A stretch of 49,484 nt of DNA from Planctomycetaceae bacterium (lineage in GTDB: Bacteria; Planctomycetota; Planctomycetia; Pirellulales; Pirellulaceae). The first letter of the stretch is position 1, and each line of letters opens with the position of its first letter. The notes under the pieces were generated by a model. The model did not search any database and was not told the origin of the DNA. It saw nothing but the letters and a program-made list of their open reading frames with translations. Made by a program: the position numbers and the translations under genes. Location: assembly GCA_020638975.1 (NCBI GenBank), contig JACKHN010000041.1:1-49484 (forward strand). Direction: 5' to 3'. This document shows, in pieces, positions 34,056-42,261 of this stretch.

Positions 34056-34550
34056 ATGAGATTACAAATGTATCATTGGATGATGTCTGCTCGCGTTGCT
34101 GGTCGAAGCGTCGCGTTAATTGGGTTAGTTGGCTGCGTGTTGACTGGCTGCGGAAGCAGCAATGGCTACGACTTGTCGGGGAAAGTTACTTTCAATGGTG
34201 CACCAATACCGGCTGGGAAGATTTACTTCTCCCCGGATGGCTCGAAGGGGAATACTGGTGCGACTGGCTATGCGACCATCACCAATGGCGAATACGACAC
34301 AGCATCTCCCGACGGAAAATCCACCGTTGGCGGCGCGATGACAGTTAGGATCGAGGGGTGGGATCCTGCCGTGACAAGTGCCGCTGATCCCGGTGATCCG
34401 CTCGGCGAGAAATCCTTCCAAGCCCTTTTCCCCACGTACGAGACGACTGCGGAGCTAGAGCAAGCAACGGCGACCAAGGATTTCGAGGTCCCGGCCGAGG
34501 CGGCGAATCGCAAGGATGCGCCGGAGAACAATCGCAACGTCGGTCCGTAG
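34056..34550 (+). CDS. Small lipoprotein downstream of DUF1559 protein
   Basis: 164-aa lipoprotein. The lipobox LTGC gives C32 when counted from the ATG at 34056; ATGs at 34068 and 34080-34083 are alternative starts. The mature part begins GSSNGYDLSGKVTFNGAPIPAGKIYFSPDGSKGN, a carboxypeptidase-regulatory/transthyretin-like fold that is the standard partner of DUF1559 pseudopilins in planctomycetes. TGYATITNGEYDT and VRIEGWDP continue it, and the tail is hydrophilic (KDAPENNRNVGP). No enzyme motif is present. It is separated from the pseudopilin gene by 73 bp containing a terminator, so it may be expressed at lower level. Role probably in the cell-surface assembly of the pseudopilin, by inference. 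Confidence 0.8.
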   Translation: MRLQMYHWMMSARVAGRSVALIGLVGCVLTGCGSSNGYDLSGKVTFNGAPIPAGKIYFSPDGSKGNTGATGYATITNGEYDTASPDGKSTVGGAMTVRIEGWDPAVTSAADPGDPLGEKSFQALFPTYETTAELEQATATKDFEVPAEAANRKDAPENNRNVGP

Positions 34551-34653
34551 TGGCATCGCGACCTGCTAATTCAGCGTGCATCGATGGTGAAGTGTTAGTT
34601 CATCTTACACGGGTCAGATGACACTTGGATCCTCGTCCTGATCGAAGCGCCTT

Positions 34654-35280
34654 ATGGTGGATTTTGCCAGCGCGATTGGATTCGCCTCATTCAGCCTTGC
34701 CATCGCAGTGTCGCCCGGTCCTAGCTGGTTGTACGTCATCTCGTCAACAACTCGACGGGGTCGAACCGCAGGACTTGCTGCAGTCGCGGGAAACGCCACA
34801 GGGATCATGTGCCACGTGATCGCAGCAGCGCTTGGCCTGTCAGCGATCCTTCACTATTCAGCGACCGCCTATACGATCGTTAAATGGGCGGGAGCGTTGT
34901 ACTTAATGTTTCTTGCCGTGCGAATCGTCTTGGATCGATCTTCAACGATTGCTCCGAATCCCATCGGTCGAGCCCGATGTCTGCGGAGCGTCTATCGCGA
35001 CGGAGTGTTCGTCAACGCGCTCAATCCGAAGGTTTCGCTGTTAATGCTGGCGATCTTGCCTCAGTTTATCGATGTCGCGGCAGGTCAAGTTGCGATCCAG
35101 TTACTCTGCTTGGGGTCGATTCACGCCGTAATCGCCAGCATTGTCTTGACGCTGATCGTGATGGTGGCCACACGAACCGCAGGAGTACTCCGAAGTCGTC
35201 CCGCCGTCGAGACGGCAGCAAGATGGCTTGCAGGCACGTTGCTATTCGGGCTGGGAGTGCGAATGGCGAGTTCCTCCTAA
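34654..35280 (+). CDS. LysE/RhtB family amino-acid exporter
   Basis: 208-aa inner-membrane protein of the LysE/RhtB superfamily, which exports amino acids such as threonine, homoserine or leucine. It has about six hydrophobic segments. The signature PGPSWLYVISSTTRRGRTAGLAAVAGNATG occupies helices 1-2, and FVNALNPKVSLLMLAILPQF is the family's second conserved block. Length is normal. The end overlaps the convergent glycosyltransferase gene by 39 bp. No link to other genes; possibly relieves amino-acid excess. Exact substrate cannot be told from sequence. Confidence 0.9.
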   Translation: MVDFASAIGFASFSLAIAVSPGPSWLYVISSTTRRGRTAGLAAVAGNATGIMCHVIAAALGLSAILHYSATAYTIVKWAGALYLMFLAVRIVLDRSSTIAPNPIGRARCLRSVYRDGVFVNALNPKVSLLMLAILPQFIDVAAGQVAIQLLCLGSIHAVIASIVLTLIVMVATRTAGVLRSRPAVETAARWLAGTLLFGLGVRMASSS

Positions 35281-36072
35281 ACGCCACTCACGCCAGACAA
35301 TGCCAGGAAAAGTCCACGCGTCGCGGACATAACGTTTCACAAGTCGACGCGGATCGCTCAGCATGCGATGCAGCCACTCGAGACCAATTCGCTGCAGCCA
35401 GCGCGGGGCACGGGACTTCTCACCCGCGAGAAAGTCGATTGTCGCGCCGACGCAAAGTGCTACTTTGGCTTTGAGACGATCTTGGTTCGCATGGACCCAT
35501 AGCTCTTGCTTCGGGGCACCCAGTCCCACCACGAGCACATCGGGCTCAGTCTGCTCGACGAGATAAAGGATTCTGCGGTTCTCGTCTTCGTCAAATTCAA
35601 AGCCAAGTGGCGGGCTATGCACGCCGACGATATCGACACCATCGTACTCGTGAAGGATGTTGCGAGCGGCCCGCTCACCGACACCCGGAGCCGCGCCCAA
35701 GAGGAAAACTCGCAGCGGGCGATCCGGCAAGGCGGCTTGTAGTAGCATCGGAACTAGGTCGGAACCAGGTACTCGCTCAGGGAGCGGTTTGCCCACCAGA
35801 CGCGAGGCCGCAACAACCGGCCAACCATCGGCCAATACCAACGACGCGTCGTGGTACGCCGCGCACAAATCCTGTCGTTCTTGTAAGAGGACCGTGTGGT
35901 CGACGTTTGGCGTGACGACATAGCGACATCGATCGAAAGGAGCGGCTGCCCACGATTGAATGATTCCTAACGCCTCGCGCATCTGAAGCACATCAATCGT
36001 CGTACCGAATAGTTCGACTCGCGACCACTCGCGTTGCGACGTTTGGACTTCCAGTTCAAGGATCGAAGCCAT
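35242..36072 (-). CDS. WecG/TagA/CpsF family glycosyltransferase
   Basis: 276-aa GT26-family enzyme, which adds an N-acetylmannosaminuronate- or similar residue to a lipid-linked sugar at the cytoplasmic face of the membrane. Motifs: T54-P-N-V-D58 (acceptor/donor site), ADG at 81-83 (LVLADGWPVV), RVPGSD at 100-105 and GAPKQELW. The C-terminal basic/aromatic region RLVKRYVRDAWTFPG probably contacts the membrane, as in TagA. Length is normal. It follows the O-antigen-ligase-like gene by 24 bp on the same strand, so the two likely form a polysaccharide-assembly pair. No nucleotide-sugar synthesis genes are near. Confidence 0.92.
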   Translation of the reverse strand: MASILELEVQTSQREWSRVELFGTTIDVLQMREALGIIQSWAAAPFDRCRYVVTPNVDHTVLLQERQDLCAAYHDASLVLADGWPVVAASRLVGKPLPERVPGSDLVPMLLQAALPDRPLRVFLLGAAPGVGERAARNILHEYDGVDIVGVHSPPLGFEFDEDENRRILYLVEQTEPDVLVVGLGAPKQELWVHANQDRLKAKVALCVGATIDFLAGEKSRAPRWLQRIGLEWLHRMLSDPRRLVKRYVRDAWTFPGIVWREWRLGGTRHSHSQPE

Positions 36073-36096
36073 TGCTAGTCTTTCTGTGGTGACTTG

Positions 36097-37491
36097 TTAA
36101 GTTGAAATCCCGACCGCGCTTCTCATACGTCGATCGTAGGCCGCCGACGGCGGACGAGCCTCGATCGCTCCGTGGAGCAGTGGCATGAGCCCCTGGCAAA
36201 CGCCGGCAACAAAGAACAACAACATGTTCGACATCGATATAACGCTCACGTCGTGGAACATTCCGTTAAAGGAATACGCGGCCAGCAGCGCGAGCAAAAA
36301 CACTGCCAACTGCCTGGCCCAGCGCGGTGCTTGTCGACTCGTCCACAGCCGCCAGGCGTTGCGAGTCCACAGCCCAAGCATGATCATCCAAGCGCCGAAC
36401 CCAAGCATGCCCATCTGGGCAAGCATGGCGAGAAATACGTTGTGCTGATGGTAGGGACGAGCCTTGTCGAGGTCGAGGTCACCGACAACCAACTGCAAGT
36501 ACTCGATGTCGTACTCCTTGTACTGACCGAATCCGCAACCGAAGAGCGGATAGTCTAGGAACATCTTCCATGCAACCATCGCCAGAATCGGACGCAACGA
36601 CGCCGACTCGGACATGTCCTTGACGCTGACATCTTTGTCGCGTTTGAATTTATTCAGCTTGTCGCGTTTCGCAACACCGACCGCAACTCCCGCGACTAGG
36701 ACAGCAACAAGCATTGGGACTCGCCACGATTTGGGAATTGCCAGCCCGACGATCATGATCAATCCGAGAGCCGCACCGAGCCACACACTTCTCGTCAGCG
36801 TGCAATAGACGCCGAGCAAGATCACGCACGCGGTGACCACAACGATGCCGCGTCCGACCACTCGACACTTCGGCCACCATTGCACGACGCCGAATAACCC
36901 CGCGCTCATATACAACCCGCATCCAACAGGATTGAGAAACGGTCCGCGACCTCTGCCAAAGAATTCGACGTAAGCAGGAGACGCGATGTATCTGGGAAAC
37001 ACGACCATCCACATCTGTCGAGTTTCGGCAAAAGCCGTCAGCGCCAGATAGACCGCAAAGACCGCAAAGAATCCGAAGGTGGTGAACAGCGATCGTTCGG
37101 TTAGCTTTGCTTGCCGACCGATCCAGTACATGACGACTGGTAAGCAAAAGAAAAAGAGGAGCGTGGCAAGCGGCTGCGCGCCACTCAGACGCCAATTGCT
37201 CGTCAGCGTACTGAATCCTAAAACCCCGATAAACAAGAATACCGCTAGGTCACCTTTCTCGATCGGCTTGGGATCGGCCAGATCAAGTCGACGGTAGATG
37301 ATGTAGGTCACGATCAGACCACCAATCAGCAGTCGATCAGCCGTGATCAAGGAGATATGGAAGAACGCATGACCGAAGACGCTGCCAACGAGCAACACCG
37401 CCAAGCATCCAGCGATGAGATCACCGTAGCGAAACAGAACGATCGCCCAAACCAAGCCAGCGATGCCGGCGATAGCAATGATCGGAGTCAT
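36097..37491 (-). CDS. O-antigen ligase/polymerase-like membrane protein
   Basis: 464-aa multi-pass membrane protein of the Wzy_C/WaaL type, with 11-12 hydrophobic segments. The large outside loop carries RPYHQHNVFLAMLAQMG (H348, H350, N351), the conserved catalytic-type motif of ligases that transfer lipid-linked glycans. LTRSVWLGAALGL is another family block. The end reads ...SNMLLFFVAGVCQG. It is probably co-transcribed with the WecG-like gene 24 bp downstream, pointing to an exopolysaccharide or lipopolysaccharide step. The upstream 341-bp gap (37492-37832) holds no gene but two palindromic features (37531-37554 and 37634-37768). Ligase versus polymerase cannot be separated by sequence alone. 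Confidence 0.88.
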   Translation of the reverse strand: MTPIIAIAGIAGLVWAIVLFRYGDLIAGCLAVLLVGSVFGHAFFHISLITADRLLIGGLIVTYIIYRRLDLADPKPIEKGDLAVFLFIGVLGFSTLTSNWRLSGAQPLATLLFFFCLPVVMYWIGRQAKLTERSLFTTFGFFAVFAVYLALTAFAETRQMWMVVFPRYIASPAYVEFFGRGRGPFLNPVGCGLYMSAGLFGVVQWWPKCRVVGRGIVVVTACVILLGVYCTLTRSVWLGAALGLIMIVGLAIPKSWRVPMLVAVLVAGVAVGVAKRDKLNKFKRDKDVSVKDMSESASLRPILAMVAWKMFLDYPLFGCGFGQYKEYDIEYLQLVVGDLDLDKARPYHQHNVFLAMLAQMGMLGFGAWMIMLGLWTRNAWRLWTSRQAPRWARQLAVFLLALLAAYSFNGMFHDVSVISMSNMLLFFVAGVCQGLMPLLHGAIEARPPSAAYDRRMRSAVGIST

Positions 37492-37530
37492 GTTCGCGTA
37501 TCGGTTGTGAATCCTAAACTAGAAATACAA

Positions 37531-37554
37531 ACCGGCGGAGTCGCCTCCGCCGGT
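37531..37554. repeat. Strong GC-rich hairpin
   Basis: Perfect 10-bp stem ACCGGCGGAG/CTCCGCCGGT with the loop TCGC, 39 bp upstream of the start of the O-antigen-ligase-like gene on the minus strand. There is no T-run on either side, so I do not call it a terminator; it resembles a short dispersed palindrome. Confidence 0.75.
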
Positions 37555-37633
37555 ACGCCCTCTCTGTTCTACGCGTTGACGTGTAGGCACGTCCCCACGT
37601 TGAGAAGGAAGCTGTGGGTCTTCGGCGTCATGT

Positions 37634-37768
37634 CTAGAAGTGGTTGCGGACCTTCCAGCCTGCGTGTGTGAGCCGACGGCGCTAGCCGCGGGCCTCTGTT
37701 TCGCAAGTGTTTCGCGGCCGCAGCTCAAAGCTCGCGCCTTCGGCTCACGGTTTTGAAACCACTTCTAG
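37634..37768. repeat. Nested palindromes with GTGAGCCGA repeat, copy 2
   Basis: An outer perfect 12-bp inverted repeat (CTAGAAGTGGTT at 37634-37645 and AACCACTTCTAG at 37757-37768) encloses an 81-bp member (37668-37748) of the GTGAGCCGA family, whose ends are GTGAGCCGACGGCGCTAGCC and GCGCCTTCGGCTCAC. Copy 1 of that family is at 8425-8504. The nesting suggests the inner element landed inside the outer palindrome. It lies between the metallophosphoesterase and O-antigen-ligase-like genes. Confidence 0.75.
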
Positions 37769-37832
37769 GAAAGATAGGTCACAAATCAAGTTGCGACCGG
37801 AAGAATGACTGGAACAATCCGCAAGACCGGAA

Positions 37833-38684
37833 TCATGCCGTGCCGGCGGTTCCCTCAAAGGATCGCTTGCCGCGACGAGGAAAGACATGGCGGCTGATCG
37901 GCTCAAAGCCGTCGGTGTCGTCGAAGTACATGTAGTGTGTCACTTCGACGCGTTCTGGACAAATCTGAATGGTGTTGAGCGTGTTGCGTTGCTTTTCACG
38001 GGCGCGGCCGCGCCGCGAGGTCGTTGTCCCGCATTGAACGATGATAATGCCTTGGTGTCCGCTGCGCAGATCGGGATAGATATCCAGCGAATCGCCGATG
38101 TAGGCACGATGCAAGTGTCCGCCGAGTACCATATCAACCCCCATCTCGACGAAACGCTTCATCGCGCGTTTCGCCTTGGGCATGATCTTGTCCCGTTCTT
38201 TGTCCGGTGCCGGAGCAAAGTGATGGTGCGCCACAACAATCTTCGCCAAACTAGCATCGGCCCTCGCGAAGGACTTTGCACAGAAATCCAGTTGCTCTTC
38301 GCTAATGCGACCGTTGGAGATCGCCGTTCGCGGAGCGGTTGAATCGAGTCCCACAAACACGGCACCATCGACCTCCCAGACGCGATTCAGCTCTTTGGAG
38401 ATGTGCTTTCGATAAAGTCCGTGCGGGTCTAGCATTCGTTCGCTAACACGATACAAGGGCACGTCGTGATTACCTGGAACGACCACGGTCGGCAACGAGG
38501 GCAACTTGTCCAGAAACGCACGCGCTTCCGCGAATTGCGAGTCCTTGGCCCTTTGCGTAAAGTCACCGCTGGCAACAATGACATCCGGTGCCAAAGTGGG
38601 CGCCAATCGCAAGACGGCTTCGCCAACTTTTTCACGATAGGGCGGGCCAAAATGCAGATCAGAAATATGAAACAGCTTCAGCAT
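37833..38684 (-). CDS. Calcineurin-like metallophosphoesterase
   Basis: 283-aa cytoplasmic metallophosphoesterase of the class III cyclic nucleotide phosphodiesterase-like type. Metal ligands: D9-x-H11 (ISDLHFG), D41 (GDFTQRAK), N72-H73 (GNHD), AHHHF, and GGHLHRAY near residue 200. The C-terminal 80 residues (TTTSRRGRAREKQRN...) are basic, without a further domain. The start at 38684 is the first codon of the conserved fold (MLKLFHISDLHFG). Substrate unknown; likely phosphodiester of a nucleotide or phospholipid. It is a single gene: the upstream gap holds repeat copy 3 and the next gene is divergent. Confidence 0.92.
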   Translation of the reverse strand: MLKLFHISDLHFGPPYREKVGEAVLRLAPTLAPDVIVASGDFTQRAKDSQFAEARAFLDKLPSLPTVVVPGNHDVPLYRVSERMLDPHGLYRKHISKELNRVWEVDGAVFVGLDSTAPRTAISNGRISEEQLDFCAKSFARADASLAKIVVAHHHFAPAPDKERDKIMPKAKRAMKRFVEMGVDMVLGGHLHRAYIGDSLDIYPDLRSGHQGIIIVQCGTTTSRRGRAREKQRNTLNTIQICPERVEVTHYMYFDDTDGFEPISRHVFPRRGKRSFEGTAGTA

Positions 38685-38759
38685 GGTAGGATTGGTTCCC
38701 GGTACGGAAGTTGCATTCTAGTCTAATCGACGCGTCTGCGCCAGTAATCCGACGACTCG

Positions 38760-38858
38760 ATAGTGGTACAGTTTGAAACTCCGGAAAGTAGGATGGCCAC
38801 TCTTGGCCGTCTCTTGTCGGGCAGGAGTGCCCGACTTACGGCAGAGTGTACCACTACC
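38760..38858 (+). mobile_element. 100-bp cloverleaf-like repeat, copy 3
   Basis: Same architecture and orientation as copy 1: ends ATAGTGGTACAGTTTG ... CAGAGTGTACCACTACC and hairpins GATGGCCA/TGGCCGTC (38792-38811) and GTCGGGCA/TGCCCGAC (38816-38835). Flanking 9-mers GACGACTCG (38751-38759) and AACGACTCC (38859-38867) agree at 7 of 9 positions. It lies in the divergent gap upstream of the lipid kinase start, so it may affect the promoters of both neighbours. Confidence 0.82.
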
Positions 38859-38888
38859 AACGACTCCCATGAGATGGTTCACAATCGC

Positions 38889-39788
38889 ATGAAACGTGCT
38901 TGCATCATATTGAACGAAACCGCCGGTCAAGCCGGCGGAATGAGAGATCGGTTGGCACCATTGGCGAAACGTTATCATTGCGAATTCTGTACGAAACGCG
39001 AGGGAGAGTCGGTCGAAGATCAAGCTCGTCGAGCAGTTCGCGAAGGTTACGACCGGATCGTCGTTGCTGGCGGAGATGGCACGCTGAGTCACATCGTTAA
39101 CGGACTCGCTGCAGAATTGGATCGTATCGAGTTGGGGCTCCTTCCTCTTGGGACCGGCAACGACTTCGCCCGTTCACTCGACTTGCCACTCGATCAACTC
39201 GAAGCGGCCTTTGCAATCGCACTCGGTGACCGAGTGCAGGCGGTTGACTTGCTTCGCGTCACCGATCAAAAGACATTCTACGCCGTCAATGCGGCCTCCG
39301 GCGGAATGGCCGGCAAAGTGGCGACCGATGTCTTGGACAGCGATAAAGTTCAATGGGGCGCCTTTGCCTACTGGATGACTGCGGTTTCGGAGTTGATGGA
39401 TTTGCAAGCCAGTACGCTGCACCTCGATATCGATGGCCAGCATCACGACTTCCAAGCCTACGGGGTCGTCATTGCGAACGGTCGCTATGTTGGCGGCGGC
39501 TTTCCAATCGCGCCGTCGGCAACCTTGATGGACGGAAAACTCTCGATCGTAATCATTCCGGTATTGCCAGCGTTGGAGCTTTTGTCTGCTGGATTGAACT
39601 ATACGCTCGGGCCGCGCCAAACAGAATCGATCAAGACGTTTGAGGCAAAACGAGTGCACCTTACTTCGGAGCCCGACTTGCAATTCAGTATCGATGGCGA
39701 ACCGACGCGGGCAATGGAAGCGACCTTCAAGGTCGTGCCGGAGGCACTGCGTATGGCCGTTGGTCCCGGATTGGCACGCTCGTCATGA
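38889..39788 (+). CDS. Diacylglycerol-kinase-like lipid kinase (YegS/BmrU type)
   Basis: 299-aa cytoplasmic lipid kinase. The ATG at 38889 gives MKRACIILNETAGQAGG, the canonical N-terminus; the in-frame sequence back to 38763 is encoded by the repeat, and an ATG at 38874 is a weaker option. Kinase motifs: VAGGDGTLSHIVNGL (GGDGT loop), LGLLPLGTGNDFARSLDLP and NGRYVGGGFPIAPSATLMDG. Phosphorylates diacylglycerol or a related lipid with ATP. The stop overlaps the next gene by ATGA, so it is translated with the TVP38-like membrane protein. With the CDP-alcohol phosphotransferase at 40510-41118 nearby on the other strand, a role in phospholipid recycling is plausible by inference. Confidence 0.93.
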   Translation: MKRACIILNETAGQAGGMRDRLAPLAKRYHCEFCTKREGESVEDQARRAVREGYDRIVVAGGDGTLSHIVNGLAAELDRIELGLLPLGTGNDFARSLDLPLDQLEAAFAIALGDRVQAVDLLRVTDQKTFYAVNAASGGMAGKVATDVLDSDKVQWGAFAYWMTAVSELMDLQASTLHLDIDGQHHDFQAYGVVIANGRYVGGGFPIAPSATLMDGKLSIVIIPVLPALELLSAGLNYTLGPRQTESIKTFEAKRVHLTSEPDLQFSIDGEPTRAMEATFKVVPEALRMAVGPGLARSS

Positions 39789-40474
39789 AACGAAAAGTGA
39801 TCACGTTCGTGTTGTTCGTCGGAGTCTGCTGCCTGCTGTTCTGGCTGTTCGAACGACGGCTTTCGTTGGACCAATTGATTGCGCACGAGTCCTGGTTACG
39901 ACAGCAAGTCGACGAACATCTCTGGCGGTCAATTCTGTTGGGCTTCGCGATTTATGTGCTGGCGTCGCTGGTGCCGGGAACTGCTGGCAAGTCCATCGTC
40001 TACGGCTGGATCTTTGGCCTGTCAGCTGGTTTGGTCATGGTTACACTCGCGTTAACGATCGCGGCCACGATCTCGTTTTGCTTCAGCCGGTACGTGTTAT
40101 GTGATGCGATTCATCGACGACTGGGGCACTATATCGCTCACATCGATCGCGCGCTGGAGCGTGGCGGAACGTCTTACCTGTTCGCGATGCGTCTGATCCA
40201 CGTTCCATACACGCTGACGAATTACGCGATGGGCGCAACGACGATTCGCGTCCGCAGCTTTGTGTTGGCCACGCTGTTTGGATTACTGCCCGGCACCTTC
40301 GTATTTGTTTATGCAGGGTCGCACCTGCCGACGCTTGAGACGCTGGCGGAACGAGGCGTCCTGGGAGTTGTCTCGCCCCAGTTGCTGCTGGCGGGCACAT
40401 TGCTCGCCATCTTGCCAATCGGCGTTCGTTTCCTGACAAAACGCTTTGGCCTTCGTCCCACACTGAGATTGTGA
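39785..40474 (+). CDS. TVP38/TMEM64 (DedA-related) membrane protein
   Basis: 229-aa inner-membrane protein with five or six hydrophobic segments. The VTT-domain core is seen in LLGFAIYVLASLVPGTAGKSIVYGWIFGLSAGLV and FAMRLIHVPYTLTNYAMGATTIRVRSFVLATLFGLLPGTFVFVYAG, with G-x-x-F-G-x-x-x-G and a conserved R near the end of the re-entrant segment. This superfamily includes lipid scramblases and undecaprenyl-phosphate or phospholipid transporters. The ATG start overlaps the lipid-kinase stop (ATGA), giving a tightly coupled pair. Role in moving the kinase's lipid substrate across the membrane is inferred from this linkage only. Its stop faces the convergent CDP-alcohol phosphotransferase gene at a distance of 35 bp. 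Confidence 0.9.
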   Translation: MKRKVITFVLFVGVCCLLFWLFERRLSLDQLIAHESWLRQQVDEHLWRSILLGFAIYVLASLVPGTAGKSIVYGWIFGLSAGLVMVTLALTIAATISFCFSRYVLCDAIHRRLGHYIAHIDRALERGGTSYLFAMRLIHVPYTLTNYAMGATTIRVRSFVLATLFGLLPGTFVFVYAGSHLPTLETLAERGVLGVVSPQLLLAGTLLAILPIGVRFLTKRFGLRPTLRL

Positions 40475-40509
40475 TTTGTCACTACCTCGGTTAAACGAAA
40501 GGGCAGACT

Positions 40510-41118
40510 TCAGCGGGAATCCCGAAGCAGCTTCCACGCGTGATAGATCGAAGGCAGGTCGACCTGGGGCGAGTTGAGTACGAAGGTGATCCCAATCGCT
40601 TCGAGGTTCGTCGCCGTAACGGCAATCGCGGCAACACGAATGGGCCACGTTGACCAACCCGCAAAGAGAGCGATTGATGCCACGCTAACAAGAAACCAGC
40701 AAGTCTTTGCCGCGCGAGTGTGGTAACTCGGGAAGCTGCCAAACTTGATGAACGCGGCGATCACACTTGCGGCATAACTAGCGGCAGCAACTCCCATCCA
40801 AAGCCATTGATCGGCCAATTCTGCATGCTTCAACCAGATCAAGCCAAAGAGTAACGCTACGTACAAAGTCACGTCGGCGACCGTGTCGAGTTTCGCGCCG
40901 AATCTCGTTTGTTGTTGAAGCAGGATCGCGAGTTTGCCATCCACCCAGTCCGTCATCAACAAGAAAGCAAGGAGCGGAACGAAGATGTTGGTCGCTCCCG
41001 CAATCGCGATGCCGATCAACACAAATGATCCGAGAAAGCGAATCGCGCAGAGCGAGTTTGGTACGTTGATCAGACTCGTGATCGATTCGGCCGCTGGTTG
41101 ATCGTCGGTTGGTGGCAT
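40510..41118 (-). CDS. CDP-alcohol phosphatidyltransferase-like membrane protein
   Basis: 202-aa multi-pass inner-membrane enzyme. The ATG at 41118 starts MPPTDDQPAAESITSLINVPNSL; a longer frame to 41418 adds 100 residues without family similarity. The catalytic motif D-G-x2-A-R-x8-G-x3-D-x3-D is seen as DGKLAILLQQQTRFGAKLDTVAD. All four acidic residues and the glycines are present, but the Arg after the Ala is an Ile. The family transfers a phosphoalcohol from CDP-linked donors, for example to make phosphatidylglycerol-phosphate or cardiolipin. About five or six hydrophobic segments follow, the usual number. The missing Arg may weaken or alter donor use. Acceptor unknown. Confidence 0.85.
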   Translation of the reverse strand: MPPTDDQPAAESITSLINVPNSLCAIRFLGSFVLIGIAIAGATNIFVPLLAFLLMTDWVDGKLAILLQQQTRFGAKLDTVADVTLYVALLFGLIWLKHAELADQWLWMGVAAASYAASVIAAFIKFGSFPSYHTRAAKTCWFLVSVASIALFAGWSTWPIRVAAIAVTATNLEAIGITFVLNSPQVDLPSIYHAWKLLRDSR

Positions 41119-41478
41119 CACGCGAAGATAGCGTCCTGGAGCCTGTCGCGCCAACCCGATCGCGTCTCCGATGCGAGATGCGAATGCTGTTACGCACCAA
41201 GTGCGAGGGGTGCGGAGCCCAATCCCGCGAGCGCAGCCGCACTCGCTCGGTCGCAAGTCACACTCCAACAGTAGATCGCAAGACATCTCGGTGGAATACA
41301 TGATGGACAGAAATGACACGCATCGCTCCGCCACAAATTGCAGGCTCGGTGCTGATTTGTGTTGGCCCACTGGCGAGGCGATCGTGCCAATTCTTTGCGT
41401 CGTAATCCTTCCACGCATCGCCGGATTGTAAACCTCTCCGCCGTGGTTGCAGCAAGCCGTTTACCCATGCTCGGTCTA
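41119..41478. other. Intergenic stretch without a recognised gene
   Basis: 360 bp between the CDP-alcohol phosphotransferase start (41118) and the DUF1080 stop (41479), both on the minus strand. The open frames are short, lack family motifs and disagree between strands. I see no tRNA cloverleaf, hairpin of note or repeat. It probably contains the phosphotransferase promoter, not identifiable by eye. Confidence 0.6.
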
Positions 41479-42261
41479 CTAATCCTTCAACTCTTTCACC
41501 CGTACCTCTTTCCAAAGCACAGTGCCGTGTTCTCCCTTGTGAATCTGCAGCCCGAAGAATCCGACAGGATATGTTCCGTCATCGACCCAGTGCGCTGCGG
41601 GCACGCCGTTGACCCAAGTCTTGACGACGTTGCCTTGAGCCATGATCGTCAAGCGATTCCAATCGTCACGTTTCAACGCGTCACGAGCCGCTTGATGCTC
41701 TTTCAGCCACAACGGATAAAAATACCCGCCACAGCTTTGCCCATAGATTCCACCCGACCAAAAGCGATCGCCCGTAATACCTTCCATTTCCGCTTGCGGT
41801 CCAAAGACGGTTTCCGTCGAGTCGTCTGATCTAATTTTCGCCCGGAACATGACTCCCGAGTTCCCGTCGACTTCCCATTTCATCTCACACGTGAAAACGA
41901 AATCTCGGTAGTCAGCTTTGTCGGTGCAGAGGTACGTGCTGGAAGAGCCTGGGACGCACTGACCGATGACCACACCATCCTTTACCTCGAACGTGCAAGT
42001 CCCACCCTTCGGTGTCCAGCCACTCAAGTCCTGGCCGTTGAACATGGGCGTGAATCCGTCCGACAACTTCGGTTCCGGATCTGTGTTCAGCAACATCGTC
42101 TCAGGCTTCGGAATGTTCTCTTGGTTCTTGTACTTCGCATGCCAAGCGTGTTGTTTCGGATCAACTTCGCCAGCATGGACAACTCCGCCAAGGAGGACGG
42201 CCCACGCGATCATCTCAACGAAGATCGTACGATTGCTTGACGGATGTGAAAGTCGCAACAT
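41479..42261 (-). CDS. DUF1080 (3-keto-disaccharide hydrolase-like) exported protein
   Basis: 260-aa exported protein. The ATG at 42261 (MLRLSHPSSNRTIFVE...) starts a signal peptide ending in VVHAGE; an inner ATG (MIAWAVLLGG) would give a shorter one. The single DUF1080 domain is a concanavalin-like beta-sandwich: FTPMFNGQDLSGWTPKGGTCTFEVKDGVVIGQC, FVFTCEMKWEVDGNSGVMFRAKI, FGPQAEMEG, GGIYGQSCGGYFYPLW and DDWNRLTIMAQGNVVKTWVNGVPAAHWVDD. Some members hydrolyse 3-keto-disaccharides; most are uncharacterised, and planctomycetes have many. Location is outside the cytoplasm. It is transcribed away from the efflux locus and is probably monocistronic. Confidence 0.9.
   Translation of the reverse strand: MLRLSHPSSNRTIFVEMIAWAVLLGGVVHAGEVDPKQHAWHAKYKNQENIPKPETMLLNTDPEPKLSDGFTPMFNGQDLSGWTPKGGTCTFEVKDGVVIGQCVPGSSSTYLCTDKADYRDFVFTCEMKWEVDGNSGVMFRAKIRSDDSTETVFGPQAEMEGITGDRFWSGGIYGQSCGGYFYPLWLKEHQAARDALKRDDWNRLTIMAQGNVVKTWVNGVPAAHWVDDGTYPVGFFGLQIHKGEHGTVLWKEVRVKELKD

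Noticed and set aside
38763..38888. Upstream extension of the lipid kinase frame
   Set aside because: These 42 codons are repeat copy 3 read through in frame; the kinase fold begins at the ATG at 38889.
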